A stretch of DNA of 64,000 bases, from assembly GCF_024582815.1 (NCBI RefSeq), contig NZ_CP102099.1, positions 1,736,001 through 1,800,000 on the forward strand, written 5' to 3'. The position numbers and the translations under genes are program-made. The DNA is from Acinetobacter colistiniresistens (GTDB lineage: Bacteria; Pseudomonadota; Gammaproteobacteria; Pseudomonadales; Moraxellaceae). Below the pieces are notes generated by a model that worked only from the letters and a program-made list of their open reading frames with translations, made no database searches and was not told the DNA's origin. Each line of letters starts with the position of its first letter. The stretch's first letter is position 1. Positions 18,348 through 26,525 of the stretch are shown here, piece by piece.

Positions 18348-20579
18348 ATGGCTGGTGGAAAGTCAAAAATCATTTACACACTGACTGATGAGGCGCCGTT
18401 ATTAGCGACTTATTCATTGCTACCGATCATTGAGACCTTTACCAAACCTGCTGGCATCGAGATTGTAAAAAGTGATATCTCTGTTGCAGCACGTGTACTC
18501 GCAGAATTTTCAGATTACCTTAAAGATGAGCAAAAGGTAAACAATAACCTTGCTGAGTTAGGTCGTCTTACCCAAGATCCAGATACAAACATTATTAAAC
18601 TTCCAAACATCAGTGCTTCTGTTGCGCAGTTAGTGTCTTGTATCAAAGAGCTCCAGTCGAAGGGCTATGCAATTCCTGATTATCCAGAAAACCCAACAAC
18701 TGAAGAAGAAAAAGAAATCAAGGCACGCTATGGTAAATGCCTTGGTTCGGCAGTGAATCCGGTATTGCGTGAGGGTAACTCTGATCGCCGTGCGCCAGCT
18801 GCTGTGAAAAATTATGCAAAAAAACACCCGCATTCAATGAGCGAGTGGAAACAATGGTCTCAAACTCACGTTTCTCACATGGACGAAGGCGACTTCTACC
18901 ACGGTGAAAAATCTATGACTTTAGACCGTGCGCGTAATGTGAAAATGGAACTCATCACCAAGTCAGGTGAAACCATTGTGCTTAAGCCTAAAGTTGCGCT
19001 TCAAGACGGTGAAATCATTGACTCGATGTTTATGAGCAAAAAAGCCCTATGCGATTTCTACGAGAAAGAACTCGAAGACTGTCGTGAAGCAGGCATCCTG
19101 TTCTCATTGCACGTTAAAGCAACCATGATGAAAGTATCACACCCGATCGTTTTCGGTCACTGTGTGAAAATTTACTATAAAGATGCTTTCGAAAAACACG
19201 GTAAATTATTCGACGAACTCGGTATTAACGTGAACAACGGTATGGCGGGTCTTTATGAAAAGATCGAAACTTTACCGACTTCACTCCGTGAAGAAATTAT
19301 CGAAGACTTACATGCTTGCCAAGAACACCGTCCTGCGCTTGCAATGGTTGATTCTGCAAAAGGCATTACCAACTTCCATTCACCAAATGACGTGATTGTC
19401 GATGCTTCTATGCCTGCAATGATCCGTGGTGGTGGTAAAATGTGGGGTGCTGACGGCAAACCTTATGATTGTAAAGCGGTCATGCCTGAGTCGACATTCG
19501 CACGTATTTACCAAGAAATGATCAATTTCTGTAAGTGGAATGGTAACTTCGACCCACGTACCATGGGTACTGTGCCAAACGTTGGTTTGATGGCGCAAAA
19601 AGCTGAAGAATACGGTTCACACGACAAGACTTTCGAAATTTCTGAGGCGGGTATTGCCAACATCACTGATCTAGATACTGGCGAAGTGTTAATGAGTCAG
19701 AATGTAGAAGAAGGCGATATCTGGCGTATGTGTCAGGTGAAAGATGCACCGATCCGTGACTGGGTGAAACTTGCAGTTACACGTGCACGTAACTCTGGCA
19801 TGCCTGCAATCTTCTGGTTAGACCCGTACCGTCCACATGAAAATGAATTGATCAAGAAAGTTGAAAAATACTTGAAAGATCATGACACCGCAGGTCTTGA
19901 TATCCAAATCATGTCACAAGTACGTGCAATGCGTTATACGCTTGAACGTGTTGCGCGTGGTTTAGATACCATTTCAGTAACGGGTAATATCTTACGGGAT
20001 TACTTAACTGACTTGTTCCCGATCATGGAATTGGGTACTTCAGCAAAAATGTTGTCAATCGTGCCGTTAATGGCCGGTGGTGGCATGTACGAAACAGGTG
20101 CGGGTGGTTCAGCGCCGAAGCATGTTCAGCAGTTGGTTGAAGAAAACCACTTACGTTGGGATTCTCTCGGTGAGTTCCTTGCATTGGCAGTGTCTTTAGA
20201 AGAGCTTGGTATCAAAGAAGACAATAACCGTGCGAAATTGCTTGCCAAGACACTTGATCAAGCAACAGGCAAACTTCTTGATAACGACAAGTCTCCATCA
20301 CGTCGTACAGGTGAGTTAGATAACCGTGGCAGCCACTTCTACTTGGCATGGTACTGGGCTGAAGCATTAGCAGCTCAAGACGAAGATGCTGAGTTAAAAG
20401 CGAAATTTACGCCACTTGCAAAAGCATTGGCTGAAAATGAGCAGAAGATTGTGGCTGAGCTTGCGCAAGTACAAGGTCAAGCTGCTGATATCGGTGGTTA
20501 CTACGCCATTGACCCTGCGAAAGTCAGTGCCGTAATGCGTCCAAGTTCTACATTGAATGCAGCACTTGAAACAGCTTAA
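18348..20579 (+). CDS. icd: NADP-dependent isocitrate dehydrogenase, monomeric type (IDH-II)
   Basis: The large monomeric TCA-cycle enzyme, which oxidises isocitrate to 2-oxoglutarate with NADP. Its 743 residues match the usual length of about 740. Recognisable segments are [20 protein letters not shown] at the N-terminus, [55 protein letters not shown] and [22 protein letters not shown]. An open frame extends upstream to 18270, but the start at 18348 is chosen because AAGGGG lies 6 bases upstream and it matches the family N-terminus ([17 protein letters not shown]). A second, unrelated isocitrate dehydrogenase lies 1.8 kb downstream. Confidence 0.95.
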   Translation: MAGGKSKIIYTLTDEAPLLATYSLLPIIETFTKPAGIEIVKSDISVAARVLAEFSDYLKDEQKVNNNLAELGRLTQDPDTNIIKLPNISASVAQLVSCIKELQSKGYAIPDYPENPTTEEEKEIKARYGKCLGSAVNPVLREGNSDRRAPAAVKNYAKKHPHSMSEWKQWSQTHVSHMDEGDFYHGEKSMTLDRARNVKMELITKSGETIVLKPKVALQDGEIIDSMFMSKKALCDFYEKELEDCREAGILFSLHVKATMMKVSHPIVFGHCVKIYYKDAFEKHGKLFDELGINVNNGMAGLYEKIETLPTSLREEIIEDLHACQEHRPALAMVDSAKGITNFHSPNDVIVDASMPAMIRGGGKMWGADGKPYDCKAVMPESTFARIYQEMINFCKWNGNFDPRTMGTVPNVGLMAQKAEEYGSHDKTFEISEAGIANITDLDTGEVLMSQNVEEGDIWRMCQVKDAPIRDWVKLAVTRARNSGMPAIFWLDPYRPHENELIKKVEKYLKDHDTAGLDIQIMSQVRAMRYTLERVARGLDTISVTGNILRDYLTDLFPIMELGTSAKMLSIVPLMAGGGMYETGAGGSAPKHVQQLVEENHLRWDSLGEFLALAVSLEELGIKEDNNRAKLLAKTLDQATGKLLDNDKSPSRRTGELDNRGSHFYLAWYWAEALAAQDEDAELKAKFTPLAKALAENEQKIVAELAQVQGQAADIGGYYAIDPAKVSAVMRPSSTLNAALETA

Positions 20580-20614
20580 GTTTTAAAATATTACTGACAT
20601 TTTGTTGGTCGTGA

Positions 20615-20644
20615 AAAAAGCCGATGCGAAAGCATCGGCTTTTT
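20615..20644 (+). terminator. terminator after monomeric icd
   Basis: AAAAAGCCGATGC, loop GAAA, GCATCGGCTTTT: a GC-rich hairpin with a T tail, 35 bases after the stop codon. Confidence 0.92.
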
Positions 20645-20744
20645 ATTAATATGAGTCGGATTTTTCGATTTTTGGGGTTTTAAAGTAAAAGATGGAACAA
20701 ACTCGGGCTGATACGCATTCCTCTGTTTTTATGGCAGCTTTTTA

Positions 20745-21146
20745 TTGTTACATCTAGCTTATTATATCGTTTCGGAATCCACTTACAGTTTTATTGAAAA
20801 TCATATTTATCAAAAGAAACAAGAATATGTTGAAGCAGATGAGAAAATAAGAGTTTATGTAGAAAAATATCAGGCCAAAAAAACGACATACTATTTTGAG
20901 CTTTACAATGATGGTTCTTATCTCGGAGATATTTTCTGTGGTGCTACTATGATTCATTTATGTCGGGAGTGGAGTGATTATCAGTATGGCTTTAAAGTCG
21001 AAAATTTAGCCTACGAAGCCCGAGTGAATGATTTAGGTGAGGTGAAGTCGGTTAGAGTTAAATATTTTGACTTAATTAATAATGATAAATATAAAATTAT
21101 AAATAATAGGGAGTTTTTCTCCATCATTATCAACACTTGTTGGTAA
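20745..21146 (+). CDS. hypothetical protein, AT-rich, start uncertain
   Basis: A 133-codon frame whose product I do not recognise. The only upstream start is a TTG without a clear ribosome site. The frame is open back to 20712, and the upstream codons plus residues 1-10 would make one membrane segment (FYGSFLLLHLAYYIV), as if the true N-terminus were lost. An ATG at 20692 in another frame could join it through a one- or two-base shift. The remaining protein is soluble and charged with many Tyr and Lys. The 60-residue membrane protein follows after 4 bases. Low GC relative to the neighbours suggests an acquired pair. Confidence 0.45.
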   Translation: MLHLAYYIVSESTYSFIENHIYQKKQEYVEADEKIRVYVEKYQAKKTTYYFELYNDGSYLGDIFCGATMIHLCREWSDYQYGFKVENLAYEARVNDLGEVKSVRVKYFDLINNDKYKIINNREFFSIIINTCW

Positions 21147-21150
21147 ATTA

Positions 21151-21333
21151 ATGATCAGTCTTATTTTTGCTCTCTGCGTAAATCTTTCGATCTTGATTTA
21201 TTGGTGTAAAATTCTTCGTGAAAGACAGTTAAATAAATATAAATATGATTACTTTATAATTTATGGTTGTCCCTTACTTATGTTGGGTTATTTCATAAAA
21301 TGTATTTTTGATATTTATTCTTTTGTATTCTGA
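21151..21333 (+). CDS. small hypothetical membrane protein
   Basis: A 60-residue protein predicted to have two membrane segments (about residues 2-18 and 35-58) with a basic linker (RERQLNKYKYD). It starts 4 bases after the preceding hypothetical gene and is probably translated with it. The composition is very AT-rich. No family is recognised. Confidence 0.45.
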   Translation: MISLIFALCVNLSILIYWCKILRERQLNKYKYDYFIIYGCPLLMLGYFIKCIFDIYSFVF

Positions 21334-21353
21334 ATCATCTGTTGTTTAGCGCA

Positions 21354-21387
21354 TGTTTTAAAGCCCACGAAAGTGGGCTTTAAAACA
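21354..21387. terminator. terminator between small hypothetical gene and rluE
   Basis: TGTTTTAAAGCCCAC, loop GAAA, GTGGGCTTTAAAACA: a perfect 15-bp stem between convergent genes. It can terminate both. Confidence 0.9.
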
Positions 21388-21395
21388 TCTAAATT

Positions 21396-22214
21396 CTAAC
21401 GGCCATTACGGTTACGACCGCGCGGTGCTTTGGTGTTTGGACGGGTTGTGCCATTGGTCTTACGACGTGGTTTATCTGCTTCGTCAGTTTGCCAGATACG
21501 GGTTGTACCACCACCTGCTTTTTTCTTGCCTTTAAATGGTTTTTCACCTTTTTCTTCACGTGCTTTATCTTTGGCGCGAGAGAAATGCGGTTTATTATTC
21601 GATTTTTTCGCGAAAGAACGACCTTCATAAGGCTTATCGGCTGGAACATCTTTAAAATCTGGATAAAGCAAAGGTTCGATTTCCAGTTGTTCACCAGGCT
21701 GTAAACCTAGTTTAACCAGATCAATTGTACCAATTTGAGTACGAATCAGACGTAAAGTTGGGAAACCCACAGCAGCGGTCATACGACGCACTTGACGGTT
21801 ACGGCCTTCACAGATTTGTAATTCGATCCAAGTCGTTGGAATATTGGCACGGTAACGCACAGGTGGATTACGTTCCCATAGCCATTCAGGTTGATCGACT
21901 TTACGGGCTTTGGCAGGTAAGGTCATCCCATCTGCAAGTTCAACACCCTTTTGCAGTTTTTCGATTGCTTCTTCTGTGACATCACCATCAACTTGAGCCA
22001 GATAAGTTTTATATTTCTTATTGTCTGGATGGGTGATGAATTGATTTAAACCACCATGATCCGTAAGAAACATTAAACCTTCAGAGTCTAAATCTAAACG
22101 TCCTGCAATACGAAGTTCAGGATCTTTGATAAAACTTGAAACTGTTAGATGTTTTTCATCTTCGCGAAACTGTGACAAAACGTCAAAAGGTTTGTTAAAT
22201 ACGACTACTTTCAT
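21396..22214 (-). CDS. rluE: 23S rRNA pseudouridine synthase, RsuA/RluE family
   Basis: Converts one uridine of 23S rRNA (U2457 in E. coli numbering for RluE) to pseudouridine. The catalytic region GRLDLDSEGLMFLTDHGGL contains the essential Asp. Other family segments are FNKPFDVLSQFREDE at the N-terminus, KKYKTYLAQVDG and EGRNRQVRRMTAAVGFPTLRLIR. There is no N-terminal S4 domain, as in RluE. The protein is 272 residues and carries an unusual C-terminal extension of about 70 residues rich in Lys, Arg and Gly (for example RRKTNGTTRPNTKAPRGRNR), probably disordered and RNA-binding. Confidence 0.88.
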   Translation of the reverse strand: MKVVVFNKPFDVLSQFREDEKHLTVSSFIKDPELRIAGRLDLDSEGLMFLTDHGGLNQFITHPDNKKYKTYLAQVDGDVTEEAIEKLQKGVELADGMTLPAKARKVDQPEWLWERNPPVRYRANIPTTWIELQICEGRNRQVRRMTAAVGFPTLRLIRTQIGTIDLVKLGLQPGEQLEIEPLLYPDFKDVPADKPYEGRSFAKKSNNKPHFSRAKDKAREEKGEKPFKGKKKAGGGTTRIWQTDEADKPRRKTNGTTRPNTKAPRGRNRNGR

Positions 22215-22408
22215 ATGAATATACTACTTTGGTTATGGGCGGCATCATAACAATAACGGTTTCTATTTAATGGGAAAATGTTGTTATTTCCCGTATAAAT
22301 CTCAAAAAAACCAGTTTTGAACTAAACTGTTTCATGCAATAAAAAACGAAAGTATGCCAGAGAAGGCATAGACATAATCGCTAAAATACATGAGGGAGAA
22401 CCTACAAA

Positions 22409-23665
22409 ATGGGTTATCAGAAGATCGTGGTTCCTACGGATGGAGACAAAATCACAGTAAATGCAGATCTGTCACTAAATGTTCCAAATCGTCCGATCAT
22501 TCCTTTTATTGAAGGTGATGGTATTGGTGTGGATATTACACCAGCAATGAAAGCAGTAGTAGATGCCGCTGTGCTAAAAGCTTACGGTGGCAAACGTTCT
22601 ATCGAATGGATGGAAGTCTACTGCGGTGAGAAAGCAGACAAAATTTACGGCAACTATATGCCAGAAGAAACTTTTGATGCTTTACGCGAGTTTATTATAT
22701 CAATAAAAGGGCCATTAACCACACCTGTTGGTGGTGGGATTCGTTCTTTAAATGTGGCATTACGCCAAGAACTTGATTTATATGTCTGTGTGCGGCCTGT
22801 TCGTTGGTTTAAAGGAGTACCTTCACCCGTGAAGCATCCTGAACTGACCGATATGGTGATCTTCCGTGAAAATTCGGAAGATATCTATGCTGGGATTGAA
22901 TGGCCAGCAGATTCTCCCGAAGCGAAAAAAGTAATTAAATTTCTGCAAGAAGAAATGGGCGTCACCAAAATCCGTTTTCCTAAAGATTGTGGTATCGGGA
23001 TTAAACCAGTGTCTAAAGAGGGGTCTCAGCGCCTAGTGCGTAAAGCGATTCAGTTTGCAATTGATAATGACAAGCCTTCGGTGACCTTGGTGCATAAAGG
23101 CAACATTATGAAATACACCGAAGGTGCATTTAAAGAATGGGGGTATGAACTGGCTATAGAACGTTTTGGTGGTCAGTTACTGGATGGTGGCCCGTGGGTA
23201 AAAATTAAAAATCCCAAAAATGGTAAAGACATCATTATTAAAGATGTCATTGCTGATGCGTTCTTGCAGCAAATTTTAATGCGCCCTGCAGACTACTCGG
23301 TGATTGCGACCCTGAACTTAAACGGGGACTATATTTCTGATGCACTGGCGGCAGAAGTGGGTGGAATTGGAATCGCACCGGGTGCCAATATTGGCGGCGC
23401 GATTGCCATGTATGAAGCCACTCATGGCACAGCACCCAAGTATGCGGGACAAGATAAAGTCAATCCGGGTTCGATTATCTTGTCTGCTGAAATGATGCTG
23501 CGTGACATGGGCTGGACGGAAGCAGCAGACTTCATCATTACTGGTATTTCTGGAGCGATTTCAGCCAAGACAGTGACCTATGATTTTGAGCGTCTCATGT
23601 CAAATGCAACTTTGTTGCGGTGTTCGCAATTTGCTCAAGCCATTATTGAACATATGAAAGATTAA
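22409..23665 (+). CDS. icd: NADP-dependent isocitrate dehydrogenase, homodimeric type (IDH-I)
   Basis: A 418-residue isocitrate dehydrogenase of the E. coli Icd type. Visible features are [17 protein letters not shown], the substrate loop [27 protein letters not shown] (with the regulatory-type Ser before LNVALRQ), [14 protein letters not shown], the Lys-containing [20 protein letters not shown], and the NADP-site region [33 protein letters not shown]. It catalyses the same reaction as the unrelated monomeric enzyme encoded upstream, giving the cell two non-homologous enzymes for one TCA-cycle step. Its own upstream region and terminator make it a separate unit. Confidence 0.95.
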   Translation: MGYQKIVVPTDGDKITVNADLSLNVPNRPIIPFIEGDGIGVDITPAMKAVVDAAVLKAYGGKRSIEWMEVYCGEKADKIYGNYMPEETFDALREFIISIKGPLTTPVGGGIRSLNVALRQELDLYVCVRPVRWFKGVPSPVKHPELTDMVIFRENSEDIYAGIEWPADSPEAKKVIKFLQEEMGVTKIRFPKDCGIGIKPVSKEGSQRLVRKAIQFAIDNDKPSVTLVHKGNIMKYTEGAFKEWGYELAIERFGGQLLDGGPWVKIKNPKNGKDIIIKDVIADAFLQQILMRPADYSVIATLNLNGDYISDALAAEVGGIGIAPGANIGGAIAMYEATHGTAPKYAGQDKVNPGSIILSAEMMLRDMGWTEAADFIITGISGAISAKTVTYDFERLMSNATLLRCSQFAQAIIEHMKD

Positions 23666-23680
23666 TTTTCACTTGCAGAG

Positions 23681-23707
23681 AAAGGGCGGTTATACCGCTC
23701 TTTTTAT
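23681..23707 (+). terminator. terminator after dimeric icd
   Basis: GGGCGG, loop TTATA, CCGCTC (one G-T pair), followed by a run of T, 20 bases after the stop codon. Confidence 0.8.
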
Positions 23708-23799
23708 TTTTAAATGAGTGAACGAAGTCATATTAAAATAATATACAAAACTGCAGATATAACCTATGTTAGGGTTTTATAAAATAAAATCTGGGCATT

Positions 23800-24420
23800 A
23801 TGGCAGAACGAAAATATGGTCAGGCTGCAGCTAAAACGATCGAAACATTCTCCAGCTTGGACTGGTATGGACAAGAGCTGAATAATCAGAAATATGAAAA
23901 GGTACTCTTTGTTGATCTGGATCTGTCTGAGGCGAAAAGCACTGGGGTAATTTTTAATGAATGTACATTTCGACAAGCACGGTTTAATGCATCCGTTCAT
24001 CAAAGTAGTGCATTTTTAAATTGTACCTTTATCTCGTGTAATTTCTTTGACAGTAAATTTACCGACTGTAAATTTGTTGGAAGTATGTTCAGTGATTGTC
24101 AGTTTCATTATATGCGAGTTGAAGATAGTGATTGGGCTTTTGTGGGATTGCCTGATGCAGATTTAGAAAAGGCTGCATTTTTAAGAACCCGTTTAAGAGA
24201 AGCAGATTTGACCGGCGCCCGTTGTCAAGGCAGTTCAATCCGAGATAGTGATTTATCTGGAGCGTGGTTACACCGCGCAGATTTTACTGCATGTGATTTA
24301 AGGGGAAGTGACTTGAGTGCCTTGGATCCGAAAGAGTCACAAATTAAGGATGCAATTATTCAACTTGATCAAACCTTGCTGATTGCAGAAAATTTGGGCT
24401 TTGATGTCAGGCTCGATTGA
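23800..24420 (+). CDS. pentapeptide-repeat protein (Qnr/McbG-like)
   Basis: A 206-residue protein made largely of A(D/N)LXX-type five-residue repeats (for example NCTFISCNFFDSKFTDCKF and EADLTGARCQGSSIRDSDLS), which fold into a right-handed quadrilateral beta-helix. Members such as Qnr and McbG mimic DNA and shield gyrase, but most relatives have no known target. The repeats span about residues 40-185, broken around residue 110 (RVEDSDWAFVGLPDADLE), a pattern also seen in Qnr proteins. It is a chromosomal single gene. A quinolone-protection role cannot be claimed from sequence. Confidence 0.85.
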   Translation: MAERKYGQAAAKTIETFSSLDWYGQELNNQKYEKVLFVDLDLSEAKSTGVIFNECTFRQARFNASVHQSSAFLNCTFISCNFFDSKFTDCKFVGSMFSDCQFHYMRVEDSDWAFVGLPDADLEKAAFLRTRLREADLTGARCQGSSIRDSDLSGAWLHRADFTACDLRGSDLSALDPKESQIKDAIIQLDQTLLIAENLGFDVRLD

Positions 24421-24442
24421 GTTGCTGTGTAATGGTGCTGAT

Positions 24443-24472
24443 AAAAATGAGTGGGATGTACCACTCATTTTT
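24443..24472. terminator. terminator between pentapeptide-repeat gene and XapX gene
   Basis: AAAAATGAGTGG, loop GATGTA, CCACTCATTTTT: a perfect 12-bp stem between convergent genes. Confidence 0.9.
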
Positions 24473-24500
24473 ATGGGAGATAAAATCAGTTTTCTTTAGG

Positions 24501-24665
24501 CTAGGACAGATAGAGTCGGATAAAAGGCACCAATTGTTCGCCAATCACGATACCCAATAAACCCAGTAATGCAACAATTGGTGGTGCGGGAGCTTTCACA
24601 TCAAGGAGGTAATACAGCACGCCAACCAATACACCGACAGCCAGCGACAATAAATAAATCTTCAT
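24501..24665 (-). CDS. XapX domain-containing small membrane protein
   Basis: A 54-residue protein read directly from the sequence. It has two hydrophobic segments (about residues 3-21 and 28-48) around a short APAPP turn, and resembles the DUF1427/XapX family of about 50 residues (pattern LxVGxLVGxLYxLLxVxxPAPP). It lies 12 bases downstream of the DJ-1/PfpI gene on the same strand, so they form an operon. XapX proteins are often found beside xanthosine-, isonitrile- or DJ-1-type genes, but their function is unknown. Its GG-rich upstream region (TAGGT) may serve as ribosome site. Confidence 0.8.
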   Translation of the reverse strand: MKIYLLSLAVGVLVGVLYYLLDVKAPAPPIVALLGLLGIVIGEQLVPFIRLYLS

Positions 24666-24677
24666 ATTTGGTAGGTC

Positions 24678-25301
24678 TTAGTCCACTTTTGCTTTGCAGA
24701 AAGGGTCAATTTTAGGATTACTGTTCCAGATGTATTCAGCCTCTTCCGCGCAAAGTTGCGCAACCTGTTCACCTTGAGTGTTATGAATAAAGGCAAGAGT
24801 CATATCCATACCTGCACTCACACCTGATGAAGTATAGAATTTTCCATCAATTACCCAACGGGCTTGGGCTTGCCATAACACTTGGTCATTGAGTTTTTGT
24901 ACAAACTCGAATGCCATTTTATTCGACGTTGCTTTAAGGCCATTTAAAAGACCTGTCGCTGCAACTAATGAACTGCCTGTACATATCGTGAGTACGTGTG
25001 CACTTTGGGTTGCTAAAGTTTTAAGCTCATCAAGAAACTGCTGGTTATTCATCAGTTCAAATGTCACGATCCCCCCCGGAACCAATAGAATACTTTGTGC
25101 ATTGGTTTCAATTTCACTAAAAGCTTGGGTTTGGATGCAGACACCATGCTTATTGGAAACCAAGCCACCATTTAGGCTATAAAACTGCACTTGGTAGTGC
25201 GCTTGCAATAAGCCAAACAACTCGACCGGGCCCATGATGTCGAGGGTTTCAAAATCTTCAAAGACGATGGCATTAACGGGGATACGCATTGCTTTTCTCA
25301 C
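24678..25301 (-). CDS. DJ-1/PfpI family protein (isonitrile hydratase-like)
   Basis: A 207-residue glutamine-amidotransferase-like protein. The nucleophile elbow is in LTICTGSSLVAATGLL (Cys), preceded by ILLVPGG with the partner acidic and oxyanion residues. The N-terminal VFEDFETLDIMGPVELF is typical of the GATase1_PfpI/InhA subgroup, which includes isonitrile hydratase and the N-terminal domain of some AraC regulators. No helix-turn-helix is present here. The start may be at Met1 or Met5. The XapX gene follows in the same operon. The substrate is unknown. Confidence 0.85.
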   Translation of the reverse strand: MRKAMRIPVNAIVFEDFETLDIMGPVELFGLLQAHYQVQFYSLNGGLVSNKHGVCIQTQAFSEIETNAQSILLVPGGIVTFELMNNQQFLDELKTLATQSAHVLTICTGSSLVAATGLLNGLKATSNKMAFEFVQKLNDQVLWQAQARWVIDGKFYTSSGVSAGMDMTLAFIHNTQGEQVAQLCAEEAEYIWNSNPKIDPFCKAKVD

Positions 25302-25562
25302 TTGTTTAATCTGCGTAATACCATAGAGAGCTGCAAATTTTTTATTGTGAATATTCTGTATGGCTTATTTTGAATTATGCTAAATCAGTGGACTTTTGGC
25401 CTGATCTGTTAGCAAGCGGAACATATTTTTAGCTTAAATTTTAAACATTTAAGCTGGTTGAATTAGAAAAACTCTGGTGTATCGTAAATTTAGAAAAATC
25501 TGTATCTATCATTTCTAGACCAGATGTTCAAAATAACTGGAAAATAGAGAGAGTGTTGTGTC

Positions 25563-26381
25563 ATGAAGATGTATCAAATTGATGCTTTTACCCAACAATT
25601 ATTTAAAGGAAATCCGGCCGCGGTTATCGTTGTGGATGAATGGTTAGATGACCATTTGATGCAGAATATTGCGATGGAAAATAATTTATCAGAGACCGCA
25701 TTTGTCAGAACACTTGATGACAGTAATTATGAGATTCGCTGGTTTTCTCCACTGGATGAGGTGGCTTTTTGTGGGCATGCGACTTTAGCCAGTGCTTTTG
25801 TACTGTTTAAAGATTTCACTCAAGCAACAACCATTCAGTTCCATGTGCGCGAGCTCGGAATTTTTATTGTCAGCCAAGCTGCTGATGGCAAAATCAAAAT
25901 GAACTTTCCAATTCGAAAAGCTGAATTAGTCTCTGATTTTCCTCAGGAACTACGTGAGGCGCTGACGAAACCATTTAAAGCTGTTTATCGTAATGCTCAA
26001 GCTTATATTGTTGAATATGAAACCGTGCAGGATGTATTGGATGAACAACCTGATCTGGAAAAATTAAAACAACTTGGCAAGATTCGTACAGCAATTACTG
26101 CTTCACAGCCGGATGTTGCCATTACCGCACGCGGCGAAGGGACGTTTGATTGCGTTTCTCGCTATTTTGCACCCGCAATTGGCATTGATGAAGATCCAGT
26201 CACGGGTTCGATCCATACCGCGATTGTCCCGCTTTGGGCCGATAAATTAAACAAGAAACAATTGGTGGCTTTTCAAGCTTCTGCACGTGGCGGGATTCTG
26301 GACTGTGTGATTGAATCTGAACAGCGTATTGAAATTTCAGGTTATGCAAAATTATATATGCAAGCTGAATTGCTAATCTGA
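25563..26381 (+). CDS. PhzF family phenazine-biosynthesis-like isomerase
   Basis: A 272-residue protein with the PhzF fold (two diaminopimelate-epimerase-like domains). The start YQIDAFTQQLFKGNPAAVI and the segment NNLSETAFV, whose Glu matches the catalytic Glu45 of PhzF, are diagnostic, together with FCGHATLASAFVLF and DEDPVTGSIHTAIVPLW in the C-terminal half. No other phenazine genes are present, so this is one of the many PhzF homologues of unknown substrate. It has its own terminator. Confidence 0.9.
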   Translation: MKMYQIDAFTQQLFKGNPAAVIVVDEWLDDHLMQNIAMENNLSETAFVRTLDDSNYEIRWFSPLDEVAFCGHATLASAFVLFKDFTQATTIQFHVRELGIFIVSQAADGKIKMNFPIRKAELVSDFPQELREALTKPFKAVYRNAQAYIVEYETVQDVLDEQPDLEKLKQLGKIRTAITASQPDVAITARGEGTFDCVSRYFAPAIGIDEDPVTGSIHTAIVPLWADKLNKKQLVAFQASARGGILDCVIESEQRIEISGYAKLYMQAELLI

Positions 26382-26412
26382 TTTTTAGCTTAAATTGTGC
26401 AAAAACAAAGAT

Positions 26413-26440
26413 AAAAGCTGTTTAAATAAACAGCTTTTTT
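26413..26440 (+). terminator. terminator after PhzF-family gene
   Basis: AAAAGCTGTTTA and AAACAGCTTTTTT form a hairpin with a short AT loop and a T tail. Confidence 0.88.
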
Positions 26441-26525
26441 CAAAACATAACTATTAAAAATGCGAATCGTTCTCTACTATAGCTTGACGTTTTTATTTAA
26501 ATCACCAAAATTACTTGGATAAATT

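Noticed and set aside
23800..24420. Calling the pentapeptide-repeat gene a quinolone-resistance qnr
   Set aside because: Pentapeptide structure alone does not show gyrase protection, and the sequence is not one I can assign to a named qnr family.
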